Origin: Anaeroplasmataceae bacterium
Lineage (GTDB): Bacteria > Bacillota_I > Bacilli_A > Acholeplasmatales > Anaeroplasmataceae
NCBI GenBank assembly: GCA_029057785.1
Contig: JAIDZC010000026.1
Coordinates: 1-48,608 of the forward strand
DNA: 48,608 bases
Direction of reading: 5' to 3'
In this document: piece after piece, positions 34,121-42,024 of the stretch
Numbering within the stretch: the first letter of the stretch is position 1
How the letters are laid out: each line of letters opens with the position of its first letter
Made by a program: the position numbers and the translations under genes
Notes under the pieces: model-generated
What the model saw: only the letters and a program-made list of their open reading frames with translations
The model's database searches: none
What the model was told of the DNA's origin: nothing

Positions 34121-35095
34121 TTATAACATACAAAATTCCTGATATTTTTTAAACATTGCATCGCTATAGAAATGAAAATCCGTTTCCTTTTCTATCTTAT
34201 AATTTTTCTTAATTTCTAATGCAAAATCTAATATTTCATTTTTATCAATACATTCTAATTCATTTTCTCTGGCATTTTTCCAAGGTTCTTCCTTATGTGT
34301 AAAAAAAGATAAAACATTTCCGCTATAGCATCCAAAACATTTAATTACACTATCCACCAACGAAATAAGTTCTGAACTTAATCGATTATTATATTCTTCT
34401 AATGTTATTGGATCTTTACCAAAATCCTTGAAAATGTAATAAATTCTTGCGTATACTGGTCCATGTGTCCATGCTCTACACTCACTTTTGAATAATGGTT
34501 TCCCATAAAACATGCTGTAAAGAACTTCCACATAATATAATAGTTTCTGTAAAACAAGTGGTGTGGTTTCTAAATTATGCATTAAAATATATTCTGCCAC
34601 ATCTTCTAATAGCGGATCATTCTCATTTATATTCAACAGTTTTTCTACAGCGTGTTTTGATTTTTTATAGGCCACCGCTGTTATTTTATCTTTATTTTTG
34701 TTTAAAAGATTGTAATATTCTTCTGGATTCTTTTTTATTTTTTTCAAAAACTCAGAATTTTTAGGAGAGGGAATGTAGCCATCCAAATATCTTGTCATTG
34801 TAAGTTCTCCTAATTCTAGCACAATAGATAGTGGACGCTTCCCGATTCGATACATATCTATTATTTCTTTGATTTCAGATACATCAATTATGCTATTCGC
34901 TTCTTTATAAGCCTTTTCAAATTCTTGTTGATTATAGTCTTCAACCTCATCAATAAGAATTTCTTCCCCACAACTTGCGCATTTAGCCACCTTCCCTAGA
35001 TATTTCAACTCTTTATTTTCTAAACACAACTCAAACTCTTTTTCTTCAACACAAACATTTACTTCTTTTTCACAATGTACACAATACGTTTTCAT
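34121..35095 (-). CDS. Zinc-ribbon + HTH + Panacea (DUF4065/SocA) domain protein
   Basis: 324 residues. The N-terminus has two CxxC knuckles (CVHC at 5-8, CASC at about 39-42), as in MqsA-type antitoxins. A helix-turn-helix-like middle follows (DMYRIGKRPLSIVLELGELTMTRYLDG). The C-terminal Panacea domain (about 160-290) shows PLVLQKLLYYVEVLYSMFYGKPLF and ECRAWTHGPVYARIYYIF. Panacea proteins are antitoxins that neutralise many toxin types, or adaptors for phage and protease systems. No clear toxin gene is adjacent; the neighbours are a ribosomal operon and a membrane protein. It is followed by its own terminator, so it seems to be a solitary copy. Confidence 0.85.
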   Translation of the reverse strand: MKTYCVHCEKEVNVCVEEKEFELCLENKELKYLGKVAKCASCGEEILIDEVEDYNQQEFEKAYKEANSIIDVSEIKEIIDMYRIGKRPLSIVLELGELTMTRYLDGYIPSPKNSEFLKKIKKNPEEYYNLLNKNKDKITAVAYKKSKHAVEKLLNINENDPLLEDVAEYILMHNLETTPLVLQKLLYYVEVLYSMFYGKPLFKSECRAWTHGPVYARIYYIFKDFGKDPITLEEYNNRLSSELISLVDSVIKCFGCYSGNVLSFFTHKEEPWKNARENELECIDKNEILDFALEIKKNYKIEKETDFHFYSDAMFKKYQEFCML

Positions 35096-35199
35096 TCGGT
35101 TTCCTCTTCTCTTTTATAATCTTCATGAAAGGATATTACGGGAATACGATTTTTTTGCATGACATTAAATTTTTATATTGGAAGTTTTAAATTAAATGT

Positions 35200-35646
35200 T
35201 TATTCTTTCTCTTCTGATTTTTCTACAAAGCTTACAAAGATCGAGAAAAATTCTAAGAAAAGCAAAAGAAATACAAATACCATATACGTAATAGAAAAAG
35301 GATCCCCAGCTAAGGCAACCTCTTCTACCTCAAACAAATTTCCCAAATGAATCATAGAAAGAATGATACAACAGGACAATATCCTAAGAATAAAAATAAC
35401 GAGCCATATGATTTTAAATTCATCGTTTTTCTTATGAAGCACGTATCCTCTTTTTTTATAGATATGCTGTATAAGACTATGATAAGTAAATACCAATCCT
35501 AAATGAATTAAGAATGCAATAATAAAGTAATACAATTGATGAACATAGATGAATTGAGCTAATATAAGAATAGTCAGCAAAAAGGTTATACAAGATAAAA
35601 TAATATTACAAATGCGATTTAATTTTTTTAAAGACGTGTATGACAT
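35200..35646 (-). CDS. Small four-helix membrane protein
   Basis: 148 residues with four hydrophobic helices (about 13-33, 37-57, 77-98 and 118-140) and basic loops (HIYKKRGYVLHKKNDEFK). I recognise no family. It overlaps the lipoprotein stop upstream by one base (TAATG), so it is coupled to the mscS-lipoprotein pair. Its job may be tied to envelope stress, by context only. Confidence 0.65.
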   Translation of the reverse strand: MSYTSLKKLNRICNIILSCITFLLTILILAQFIYVHQLYYFIIAFLIHLGLVFTYHSLIQHIYKKRGYVLHKKNDEFKIIWLVIFILRILSCCIILSMIHLGNLFEVEEVALAGDPFSITYMVFVFLLLFLEFFSIFVSFVEKSEEKE

Positions 35647-36596
35647 TAGTTTATAAAATACTCCTTGTATGCTGCTTTCTCATTTTCATCTAGTTCGGAT
35701 ACTGTATAATAATCATACTTCAATTTTGCAACCACCTTAAGCTTAGCTTTTTCTACTTCAACCATACTAGATAAATATTTTTCAACATATTCATTTTCCA
35801 AAATGATAGAAATAATATTATCCGCTTGAAATTCAATATATATTGGTAAAAGATTTGTACAAGAAATTTCTACATCAACATCGAGCGTTAAGTCAGTATC
35901 TATTTCTTTAAAAATCAAATTTGCAGGAACATGTAATCGTAAGGTAAAAGAATCTCTTGTTGTTTTACAAATCGTGATATGGTAAGTATCTATCAATTCA
36001 TTATACTCTGGTAATATGTCTAAAGGATTATAATACTTCATTAAATCAATATAAGAAGATATTAATGCTTTATATTGATTTGTAAAAGCTTCAATATTTA
36101 CTTTATCCTTTATAGAAAGACGATTATTTTCTTCCTCTAAGCTTCCCTTTAAATATGCATATTCATCATCATTGATAAATTCCAAAAGAAGCTTATTCTT
36201 TGTCTTAAAGGATAAACTAGCAGAATCTGTATTTGTGAAGCCAGTTAACAAAACTGAACCATTCATTCTATATTTTTTTAAATTTGTAATAGCATCAATT
36301 TCAAGTGTATATCCCAAATCTATAGTTCTTACCTCTTGATTGGTTACAATAATCTTTCCCTCAAGTCCTGTTTTAAAATCTATAGCTACCCCATTAAACT
36401 CCATATCAAGCTTAGCAGAATGTAAATTCTTGAAAATTTCTTTTACTTCATCTAGATGATCTGTTTTATGAATTTGGTAGTTTGTTTCTTCTTGATTCTC
36501 ATCTATCAGTGTGATATTTGCTGGAGCTTCCTTAGAACCGCAGCTAGTACAAAATAAACTTAATATCATCACGAAGGATAGGATTATTTTTTTCAT
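35646..36596 (-). CDS. Secreted lipoprotein of unknown function
   Basis: 316 residues. The signal peptide (MKKIILSFVMILSLFCTSC) gives Cys19 as likely lipid anchor. The mature part is beta-rich and about the size of LolA/LppX-like lipoproteins that bind lipids in one large sheet (for example KLDMEFNGVAIDFKTGLEGKI and YTLEIDAITNLKKYRMNGSV). This likeness is a guess from pattern. It overlaps mscS by 4 bases and the small membrane protein by one base, so all three are co-translated. Confidence 0.7.
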   Translation of the reverse strand: MKKIILSFVMILSLFCTSCGSKEAPANITLIDENQEETNYQIHKTDHLDEVKEIFKNLHSAKLDMEFNGVAIDFKTGLEGKIIVTNQEVRTIDLGYTLEIDAITNLKKYRMNGSVLLTGFTNTDSASLSFKTKNKLLLEFINDDEYAYLKGSLEEENNRLSIKDKVNIEAFTNQYKALISSYIDLMKYYNPLDILPEYNELIDTYHITICKTTRDSFTLRLHVPANLIFKEIDTDLTLDVDVEISCTNLLPIYIEFQADNIISIILENEYVEKYLSSMVEVEKAKLKVVAKLKYDYYTVSELDENEKAAYKEYFIN

Positions 36597-37441
36597 AACT
36601 GCTCCTTATTTTTTATGGCAACCTCTAATTGGTTAAATGGTATTTCGATACCATTCTCATCAAAGGCCTTTTTAATTTCAACCAATAAATAATTTTGAAT
36701 CGTCCAGTAATCTTTATTATTACACCATGCTCTAATATTCAAATCTACACTAGAACTAGAATATTCTTTTATTCCTACAAATGGTGCTGGATCTGTAAAA
36801 ATAAGTGGATTCTGCTTACATACAGCATTAATCACATCTGTGGCCTTATTTAAATCTGCATCATAGGCAATGGACATAACCACCTCTACTCTTCTTGTTT
36901 CTTTAATAGAGGTATTTACAATAACATTATTTGCAAGTGCTCCATTAGGAACATGTACCACCTTATTATCTGCAGTAACTAATACCGTATAAAACATATG
37001 AATGTCTTCTACAGTTCCTGATTCTCCATTGGTTGTAATTTTATCTCCAATTCGAAACGGTCTCATCACAATAATAATGATTCCACCCGCAAAATTAGAT
37101 AAAGAACCTTGTAGAGCCAAACCAACAGAAACTCCTGCAGAAGCAATCAACGCTGTAATAGAGGCTGTCTCAATTCCGATATAGCCTACAAAGCAAATCA
37201 AACAAACCACTTTTATTACAACACGAATCACTTGTGTTCCAACTCTAGAAAGAGTTTCATCGGCTTGTCTTTTTTGTAAACGTTTATAAAGTTTTTTTGT
37301 TAAAATGTTTGTTATTTTAAATATAATAAATAATAGAACTAATCCTATAATAAGCTTAATTCCCGTAGTGGCACACCAATTCAACAAAGTGTTCCAAAGA
37401 GCCTTCCAATCAATTGGATTTGTTTCTTCTGCTAAAAACAT
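36593..37441 (-). CDS. mscS: Small-conductance mechanosensitive channel (MscS family)
   Basis: 282 residues, three membrane helices. The pore-lining third helix is Gly/Ala-rich (ALIASAGVSVGLALQGSLSNFAGGIIIIVMRPFRIGDKI), which is the MscS signature, followed by the beta domain (GESGTVEDIHMFYTVLVTADNKVVHVPNGAL). It opens under membrane tension to release solutes on hypo-osmotic shock. The start ATG follows AAAGGAAG. It leads the three-gene operon with the lipoprotein and small membrane protein, and faces the small-RNA candidate on the other strand. Confidence 0.95.
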   Translation of the reverse strand: MFLAEETNPIDWKALWNTLLNWCATTGIKLIIGLVLLFIIFKITNILTKKLYKRLQKRQADETLSRVGTQVIRVVIKVVCLICFVGYIGIETASITALIASAGVSVGLALQGSLSNFAGGIIIIVMRPFRIGDKITTNGESGTVEDIHMFYTVLVTADNKVVHVPNGALANNVIVNTSIKETRRVEVVMSIAYDADLNKATDVINAVCKQNPLIFTDPAPFVGIKEYSSSSVDLNIRAWCNNKDYWTIQNYLLVEIKKAFDENGIEIPFNQLEVAIKNKEQL

Positions 37442-37504
37442 AATTTACTTCTTCCTTTACATAATTTCACATTTTAATTTCGTAATTACTATATATTTTT
37501 CTTG

Positions 37505-37510
37505 TATACT
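37505..37510 (+). promoter_or_regulatory. -10 box of the small-RNA candidate
   Basis: TATACT preceded directly by TTG, with TATAG after it. The -35 region (GTAATT) is weak. The same sequence read backwards (TATAGT) may serve mscS. Confidence 0.45.
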
Positions 37511-37515
37511 ATAGG

Positions 37516-37612
37516 TGTCAAAAGACAGAAAGGAGTTTTACTTTTATCGACAACTACAATCTCCCCTTTTATTAAGTCGATACAATGCTCTAGGAAACTA
37601 GAGCCTTTTTAT
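37516..37612 (+). ncRNA. Candidate small RNA between mscS and serS
   Basis: On the plus strand a promoter-like TATACT is followed by about 95 bases with no ORF of note. They contain hairpins GTC-AAAA-GAC (37517-37526) and TATCGAC/GTCGATA (37545-37551 with 37576-37582), an AAAGGAG that can pair with CTCCCCTTT, and a strong terminator GCTCTAG-GAAA-CTAGAGC (37587-37604) followed by CTTTTTATTTT. The 3' end overlaps the serS stop in antisense. The class is unknown. Confidence 0.5.
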
Positions 37613-38895
37613 TTTACTGGCTTTAAAACTTCTACTCCACCCATATAAGGCTGTAAGGCCTTAGGTACAGAAACACTTCCATCTGCATTATAATTATTTT
37701 CTAATACTGCAATTAAACCTCTAGGTGTTGCAAGAACTGTATTATTTAATGTGTGTACTAAATAAGTTCCGTTTTCATTCTTTGTACGAATGCCTAAACG
37801 TCTAGCCTGTGCATCACCTAAAGTTGAACAAGAACCAACCTCAAAGTATTTTTGTTGTCTAGGACTCCAAGCCTCTACATCACAGGATTTTACCTTTAGA
37901 TCAGCTAAATCTCCTGTACAACATTCTAAGGTACGAACAGGAACATCTAGACTTCTAAAGAATTCTACGGTATAACTCCACATCTTGTTATACCAATCCA
38001 TACTTTCTTCTGGCTTACATAAAACAATCATTTCTTGTTTTTCAAATTGATGTACACGATAAATTCCTCTTTCTTCAATACCATGAGCACCTACTTCTTT
38101 TCTAAAGCATGGAGAATATGAAGTAAGTGTAATAGGAAGCTCGGCTTCTTTAACAATCTGTCCTTTAAAACGTCCAATCATAGAATGCTCAGAGGTTCCA
38201 ATTAAATACAAATCTTCTCCTTCAATCTTATACATCATGTTTTCCATTTCAGCAAAGCTCATAACACCAGTAACAACATCAGAACGAATCATAAATGGAG
38301 GAATACAATATGTAAATCCTTTGTTAATCATAAAATCTCTTGCATAGCTTAGCATAGCAGAATGTAGTCTTGCAATATCTCCTACAAGATAATAAAAGCC
38401 ATTTCCACTTGTTCTACCTGATGCATCCTTATCCAAACCATTAAATCTTGCGATAATATCTGCATGATATGGAATTTCATAGGCAGGGACAACAGGCTCC
38501 CCAAATTTTTCAATTTCTACATTTTCAGAATCATCCTTACCTACTGGAACACTTGCGTCTACAATTTGAGGAATCACAAGCATCTTCTTATTTAACTCTG
38601 CTTGAAGTTCTTCTAGCTTAGGTTCAATTTCAGCAATTCTTTCATTGTTCTTCGTTACAGTAGCTTTTGCTTCATCGGCTTTATCTAGTTCTTTGTTTTT
38701 CATATAAAAGCCAATCTGCTTACTGATTTCATTTCTAGATGCTCTCAAGGTTTCTGCCTCTAGTTTTAAGGCACGAATATCCTTATCTAACACAATAACC
38801 TCATCTACTAAATGTAATTTTGCATCTTGAAATTTCTTTTTCAAATTCTCTTTTACCACTTCTGGATTTTCTCTAATAAACTTAATATCTAACAT
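37609..38895 (-). CDS. serS: Seryl-tRNA synthetase
   Basis: 428 residues. The N-terminal antiparallel coiled coil (about 30-100) binds the long arm of tRNA-Ser. The class II core shows motif 2 (SYSPCFRKEVGAHGIEERGIYRVHQFEKQEM region) and motif 3 (NNTVLATPRGLIAVLENN). It attaches serine to tRNA-Ser. Expression is controlled by a T-box leader with a UCU serine specifier, directly upstream. No minus-strand terminator with a T-run was found just after the gene; the hairpin at 37587-37604 points the other way. Confidence 0.99.
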   Translation of the reverse strand: MLDIKFIRENPEVVKENLKKKFQDAKLHLVDEVIVLDKDIRALKLEAETLRASRNEISKQIGFYMKNKELDKADEAKATVTKNNERIAEIEPKLEELQAELNKKMLVIPQIVDASVPVGKDDSENVEIEKFGEPVVPAYEIPYHADIIARFNGLDKDASGRTSGNGFYYLVGDIARLHSAMLSYARDFMINKGFTYCIPPFMIRSDVVTGVMSFAEMENMMYKIEGEDLYLIGTSEHSMIGRFKGQIVKEAELPITLTSYSPCFRKEVGAHGIEERGIYRVHQFEKQEMIVLCKPEESMDWYNKMWSYTVEFFRSLDVPVRTLECCTGDLADLKVKSCDVEAWSPRQQKYFEVGSCSTLGDAQARRLGIRTKNENGTYLVHTLNNTVLATPRGLIAVLENNYNADGSVSVPKALQPYMGGVEVLKPVK

Positions 38896-38919
38896 TTTCT
38901 TTCCCTCTCTTTTTTAAAA

Positions 38920-39126
38920 ATAAAAGTCCTTAAGTATAAAACCTAAGGACGATAATAACCGTGGTGCCACCTTAATTCTAGTAATCACTAGCACTTAAAT
39001 CCTTTAACGCAGGAATACGTTTCTTATCCGAGGTAGATTCACCTAATGTGATTAACTAGCTTCCACCAACCGCTAGCTCTCTATCTAATCTTTCATTAGA
39101 CTACTTAGTCTCTTCACTTAAGATTA
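38920..39126 (-). promoter_or_regulatory. T-box riboswitch (serine) upstream of serS
   Basis: Minus-strand leader with the T-box core AAGGTGGCACCACGG (38973-38959) and a terminator hairpin GTCCTTAGG...CTTAAGGAC (38950-38925) followed by TTTTATTTTT. Stem I has the apical AGAGAG and GGTTGGTGGAA elements (about 39081-39060). The specifier segment GAA-TCT-ACC places UCU, a serine codon, at 39037-39035. Uncharged tRNA-Ser would favour the antiterminator. Confidence 0.95.
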
Positions 39127-39131
39127 CTGAA

Positions 39132-39160
39132 ATTATACCATTATTCTAAGTATAATTCAA
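39132..39160 (-). promoter_or_regulatory. serS T-box promoter
   Basis: TTGAAT (39160-39155), 17-base spacer, TATAAT (39137-39132), overlapping the upstream gap after the small membrane protein. Confidence 0.85.
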
Positions 39161-39167
39161 TTGGAAA

Positions 39168-39407
39168 TTATTGGACAATAGTTTCTTCTGGCATTTCTTC
39201 TTTTGGTTGATTTTTTCTAATCTCACCTCTAATCCAAAAATATCCTATAACAGAACCAATGCCAACGATAACAATTACAATGATAAGCGTAACATACCAT
39301 AAATGCCATGCCGAATACGACCAGATTCCATATACCAAGGAAGCAAGTATCGTATAAACAATGGCTATGCAAATATTCACATAATTCTTTTTTATATGTT
39401 CTAGCAT
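39168..39407 (-). CDS. Small two-helix membrane protein
   Basis: 79 residues with two hydrophobic helices (about 9-27 and 35-58, rich in Ile/Val) and a short acidic tail (QPKEEMPEETIVQ). No family recognised. The start is the ATG at 39407 within TAGGTGATAAAAATG, where AGGTG is the SD; the same leader sequence precedes the Fic gene. It ends at the edge of the serS promoter. Confidence 0.6.
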   Translation of the reverse strand: MLEHIKKNYVNICIAIVYTILASLVYGIWSYSAWHLWYVTLIIVIVIVGIGSVIGYFWIRGEIRKNQPKEEMPEETIVQ

Positions 39408-39485
39408 TTTTATCACCTATGGATATTATATCACAATTTACTCTTTAGTCAAATTGAATTCTTTTCAGATATTCACAAAACAAAA

Positions 39486-40550
39486 TTACTCATTATCTTT
39501 TATTACTTCATAATGTCTGATTCTATAATTTACAAGTATAGGCTTTAAAAACCCATTATTAGATAACTCTGTACACCAATTGATAATGGTCCTGTTGGTC
39601 ACTCCTAAATTCTTAGATATATCGATGGGTGTAAATACATCCATTTGATTTGTTCTAAGATAAGACAAAAATGTTTTACTTTTAGCCGAAAGGCGAGATT
39701 CTCTTACTTGTTTATCTTCCTTTACTTCTTTACTTGCAATTTGTAAAACTCTATTTGTATATAATGAGAATACCTTTAAAAAATATTTTATCCATATATC
39801 TGGGTGTGGTGGATTATTTCTTCCATCATAATAGAGTGCAGGCAATCCCATTTGTAAGCAAGTATAATATTCTTCTATATCATAAGCAAAATATTCTTCT
39901 AGTGACCCAATATCCTTAAAACCATAACCATAATAGGAAAGAACATAATTGGATAATATTCTTGCTGTTCTACCATTCCCATCTTCAAAGGGATGTATGG
40001 TAACCAATTGATAATGTAATACTGCTGCCTTTAAAACAGGATGATCAGTGGAGGTTTTTATATACTCAACCAATTCCTCTAACAAATCTAAAACTTCACT
40101 ATACTCAGGTGGAATATATTCTGGTTGATGTGTTTGCTGATTCCATACAGCAAATAACACACCTGGCGGCATGGCTCCTCTTAATCCAATTTTTTCTTTA
40201 GGTTTTCCATAACATATCAGCTTTTGAACCTCTAAAATCATTTCAATAGAAAAAGGTTCTTTTTTATTTAACTTCTCTTCTAACAATGTCAAGGCTAAAT
40301 AATAGTTTCTGATTTCCTGTTCTGGTTTTAGAAAATGCCTGTCTTGTGCTTCTAAAATTTCATTTGCTTGATCAAATGTTAAAGGATTCCCTTCGATTTT
40401 ATTAGAAGCATAAGAGCTTCTTTTCTTTGTGTTTTTCCGAAATCTATTTGATAAGAAAACAGGTATGTTTATTTGATAAATTGCATCTTTATTCTTTTCA
40501 ATCTTCAAAATTGAATTCAGTATCTCATTATCTAAAACCACTTTTATCAT
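39486..40550 (-). CDS. Fic family protein (class II, with inhibitory helix)
   Basis: 354 residues. The Fic core motif is HPFEDGNGRTAR at 186-197, with all catalytic residues present. The N-terminal inhibitory motif S-x-x-x-E-G (in ASNKIEGNP, about 48-56) marks a self-inhibited class II enzyme. The C-terminus carries a winged helix (PIDISKNLGVTNRTIINWCTEL). Such proteins usually transfer AMP from ATP to a protein target; the target is unknown. Start ATG 40550 with AGGTG upstream. An extended -10 (TGGTATACT) lies just before it, preceded by two direct AATAGTGAAA repeats. Confidence 0.93.
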   Translation of the reverse strand: MIKVVLDNEILNSILKIEKNKDAIYQINIPVFLSNRFRKNTKKRSSYASNKIEGNPLTFDQANEILEAQDRHFLKPEQEIRNYYLALTLLEEKLNKKEPFSIEMILEVQKLICYGKPKEKIGLRGAMPPGVLFAVWNQQTHQPEYIPPEYSEVLDLLEELVEYIKTSTDHPVLKAAVLHYQLVTIHPFEDGNGRTARILSNYVLSYYGYGFKDIGSLEEYFAYDIEEYYTCLQMGLPALYYDGRNNPPHPDIWIKYFLKVFSLYTNRVLQIASKEVKEDKQVRESRLSAKSKTFLSYLRTNQMDVFTPIDISKNLGVTNRTIINWCTELSNNGFLKPILVNYRIRHYEVIKDNE

Positions 40551-40568
40551 TTTTATCACCTAATAATA

Positions 40569-40604
40569 GTATACCATAATTTCACTATTTTTTCACTATT
40601 TTCT
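40569..40604 (-). promoter_or_regulatory. Fic promoter with two direct AATAGTGAAA repeats
   Basis: Minus strand: AATAGTGAAA twice in tandem, then TATGG and TATACT (TGG TATACT, extended -10). The repeats may bind the Fic winged helix or another regulator. Confidence 0.45.
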
Positions 40605-40613
40605 AAAACAAAA

Positions 40614-40647
40614 AAGAATTAGGATTTTTAAGATAGTCCTAATTCTT
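40614..40647 (-). terminator. Terminator of the DUF3592-like gene
   Basis: 11-bp stem AAGAATTAGGA/TCCTAATTCTT whose 5' arm overlaps the last codons, followed by TTTTTTG on the minus strand. Confidence 0.85.
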
Positions 40648-41340
40648 GTAATATTTAGAATATAATCTATATGTGACAATCCCATCAATCAAGGTTGCAC
40701 AAAAGACTATGCCTAATATCACAGCTACACCTCTAGCACCTTTGATGCGAACAAATACTTCTGCAAATCCATCTCGTGGAAGACCTAGCCAAAACAATAA
40801 CAAGAAGGATATTCCAAGTAAGACTTCTATTCCCCATACAAACAAAAACCTTTTTTTAAAATTACTTTCTTTCATACTTAATAAACAATTCATTCCTGCT
40901 GTATAGGTAATAAAACTAAAAGCCAAAAAGCAAGCACTAATGATTGAAACGAAATCTGCAGACGTTACCTTTTCTGCCTGCCTTGGATTTTGTGGATTTA
41001 CATAGATTTCTGTAAATGATCCTATTGCTCCCTGCTCGATATATTGATGTCCTACTCGATCAGTAAATGTATAGTCTTTTCCTTCATACGTGTAAGAAAT
41101 CACATAAAAATAATATGTATTTGTTCCGTGGTTACTACCAGATGAGCTATGTTCTTGTTTCACATCAACAATCTCACCTTGTGTTCTTACATATTTCAAT
41201 TCATAATTACGCATTCTAATTGTATGCCAACAAAAAAAGCCTACAAAAACAAGGAATAACAAAACGGATACAGCAATAAAAACAGTTGCAGGTTGTCTTT
41301 TTTCATTATATATATTTTCTTTTACATCTTTTTGTTTCAT
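40639..41340 (-). CDS. DUF3592-like membrane protein
   Basis: 233 residues. One helix at about 18-41, then an extracytoplasmic domain of about 90 residues beginning VRTQGEIVDVKQEHSSSGS...YYFYVISYTYEGKDYTFTDR and ending GSFTEIYVNPQNPRQA, which is the DUF3592 pattern. Three more helices follow (about 127-150, 167-188 and 203-224). Function unknown. Its promoter is a perfect consensus (TTGACA-17-TATAAT). The SD is weak (GGGTG about 11 bases away). Confidence 0.75.
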   Translation of the reverse strand: MKQKDVKENIYNEKRQPATVFIAVSVLLFLVFVGFFCWHTIRMRNYELKYVRTQGEIVDVKQEHSSSGSNHGTNTYYFYVISYTYEGKDYTFTDRVGHQYIEQGAIGSFTEIYVNPQNPRQAEKVTSADFVSIISACFLAFSFITYTAGMNCLLSMKESNFKKRFLFVWGIEVLLGISFLLLFWLGLPRDGFAEVFVRIKGARGVAVILGIVFCATLIDGIVTYRLYSKYYKN

Positions 41341-41383
41341 GCTGAATTTGACACCCGATTCTTCTAGTTCTTTTTATAATTAG

Positions 41384-41412
41384 ATTATATTTTATTCAAT
41401 TTGCAATGTCAA
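41384..41412 (-). promoter_or_regulatory. Consensus promoter of the DUF3592-like gene
   Basis: TTGACA (41412-41407), exactly 17 bases, TATAAT (41389-41384): a perfect sigma-A type promoter. Confidence 0.92.
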
Positions 41413-41431
41413 CTTCTTAAGATGAAAGATA

Positions 41432-41461
41432 AAAGGCTATTGAAACTTATCAATAGCCTTT
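41432..41461 (-). terminator. Terminator of the rnf operon
   Basis: 12-bp stem AAAGGCTATTGA/TCAATAGCCTTT with a six-base loop, then TTATCTTTC on the minus strand, 9 bases past the rnfB stop. Confidence 0.88.
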
Positions 41462-41469
41462 GAATACTT

Positions 41470-41793
41470 TTATTTTAATTTGATTGGATTAACAGATCCA
41501 TCATCATTTGGATGTTCATCCAAATATTTTCTGATAGCCTCTGGTTTTCCAGATTTTAATCCTGGTTTACAAAGACTTAAATTTTCAGCAGTTTGATTCA
41601 CGATAGCTTCTGCAAAACCTGCACATCCAGGATATCCACATGCACCACAGTTTGCGTTTGGTAGGATTCCTGTAATGTCTTCTATTCTTGTGTCCACTTT
41701 AACATACAAGAATTTTGCAGCTATAGCTAGTCCAAATCCAAAAAGCAATCCTAATCCTGCTAATATTCCTATTGCGATAAATACTTCTTTCAT
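41470..41793 (-). CDS. rnfB: Short RnfB: membrane anchor and single Fe-S domain only
   Basis: 107 residues. One N-terminal helix (about 5-28), then the RnfB 'Fes' domain with CGACGYPGC (Cys49, 52, 57) and a fourth Cys at 75, which bind one [4Fe-4S] cluster. Ordinary RnfB continues with a 2x[4Fe-4S] ferredoxin domain and reaches about 190-330 residues; here the chain ends at VNPIKLK. The TAA stop is followed within 10 bases by the operon terminator, so the missing part is not simply out of frame nearby. RnfB normally takes electrons from ferredoxin. The start overlaps the preceding gene by 4 bases (ATGA). Confidence 0.88.
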   Translation of the reverse strand: MKEVFIAIGILAGLGLLFGFGLAIAAKFLYVKVDTRIEDITGILPNANCGACGYPGCAGFAEAIVNQTAENLSLCKPGLKSGKPEAIRKYLDEHPNDDGSVNPIKLK

Positions 41794-42023
41794 TCTTCAT
41801 TATCCTCGCTTTCTGTTTCTAGTTCTTTTTTGATTTTTTCTAAATCTAATTTTTCATGTATTTTGCATTCTGTGTTTGTACAATTCAAGCAAAACTCCTC
41901 AGAGATTTTAATGTTTTCACATCCCTTAGGAACTGGTGTTCTTTTGTTTAAAACATAAGACACAATGAATAGTACAACTAAACAAGCTATGATTGTAATA
42001 GCTAATCCTAAAAATGGATTCAT
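41790..42023 (-). CDS. Cys-rich single-pass membrane protein in the rnf operon (NqrM-like?)
   Basis: 77 residues from the ATG at 42023, one base after the rnfA stop. One membrane helix (about 3-27) is followed by Cys35, Cys45, Cys48 and Cys53 in PKGCENI and EFCLNCTNTECKIHE, then an acidic helical tail. The layout recalls NqrM, the small membrane protein with Cys ligands that helps insert iron between the NqrD/NqrE subunits, homologues of RnfA/RnfE. It also resembles FeoB-associated Cys-rich proteins. Position between rnfA and rnfB suggests a maturation factor or extra Fe-S subunit. The function is inferred. Confidence 0.6.
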   Translation of the reverse strand: MNPFLGLAITIIACLVVLFIVSYVLNKRTPVPKGCENIKISEEFCLNCTNTECKIHEKLDLEKIKKELETESEDNEE

Positions 42024-42024
42024 A

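Noticed and set aside
34495-34764. Plus-strand 89-codon ORF opposite the Panacea gene, considered as the missing toxin
   Set aside because: It is antisense to coding sequence, has no SD, and its composition is that of a shadow frame.
37587-37604. Terminator for serS
   Set aside because: The T-run follows the hairpin on the plus strand and overlaps the serS stop, so it suits a plus-strand transcript rather than serS.
39486-40550. Fic protein plus upstream small gene as a FicTA toxin-antitoxin pair
   Set aside because: The inhibitory motif is inside the Fic protein itself (class II), and no small antitoxin gene precedes it.
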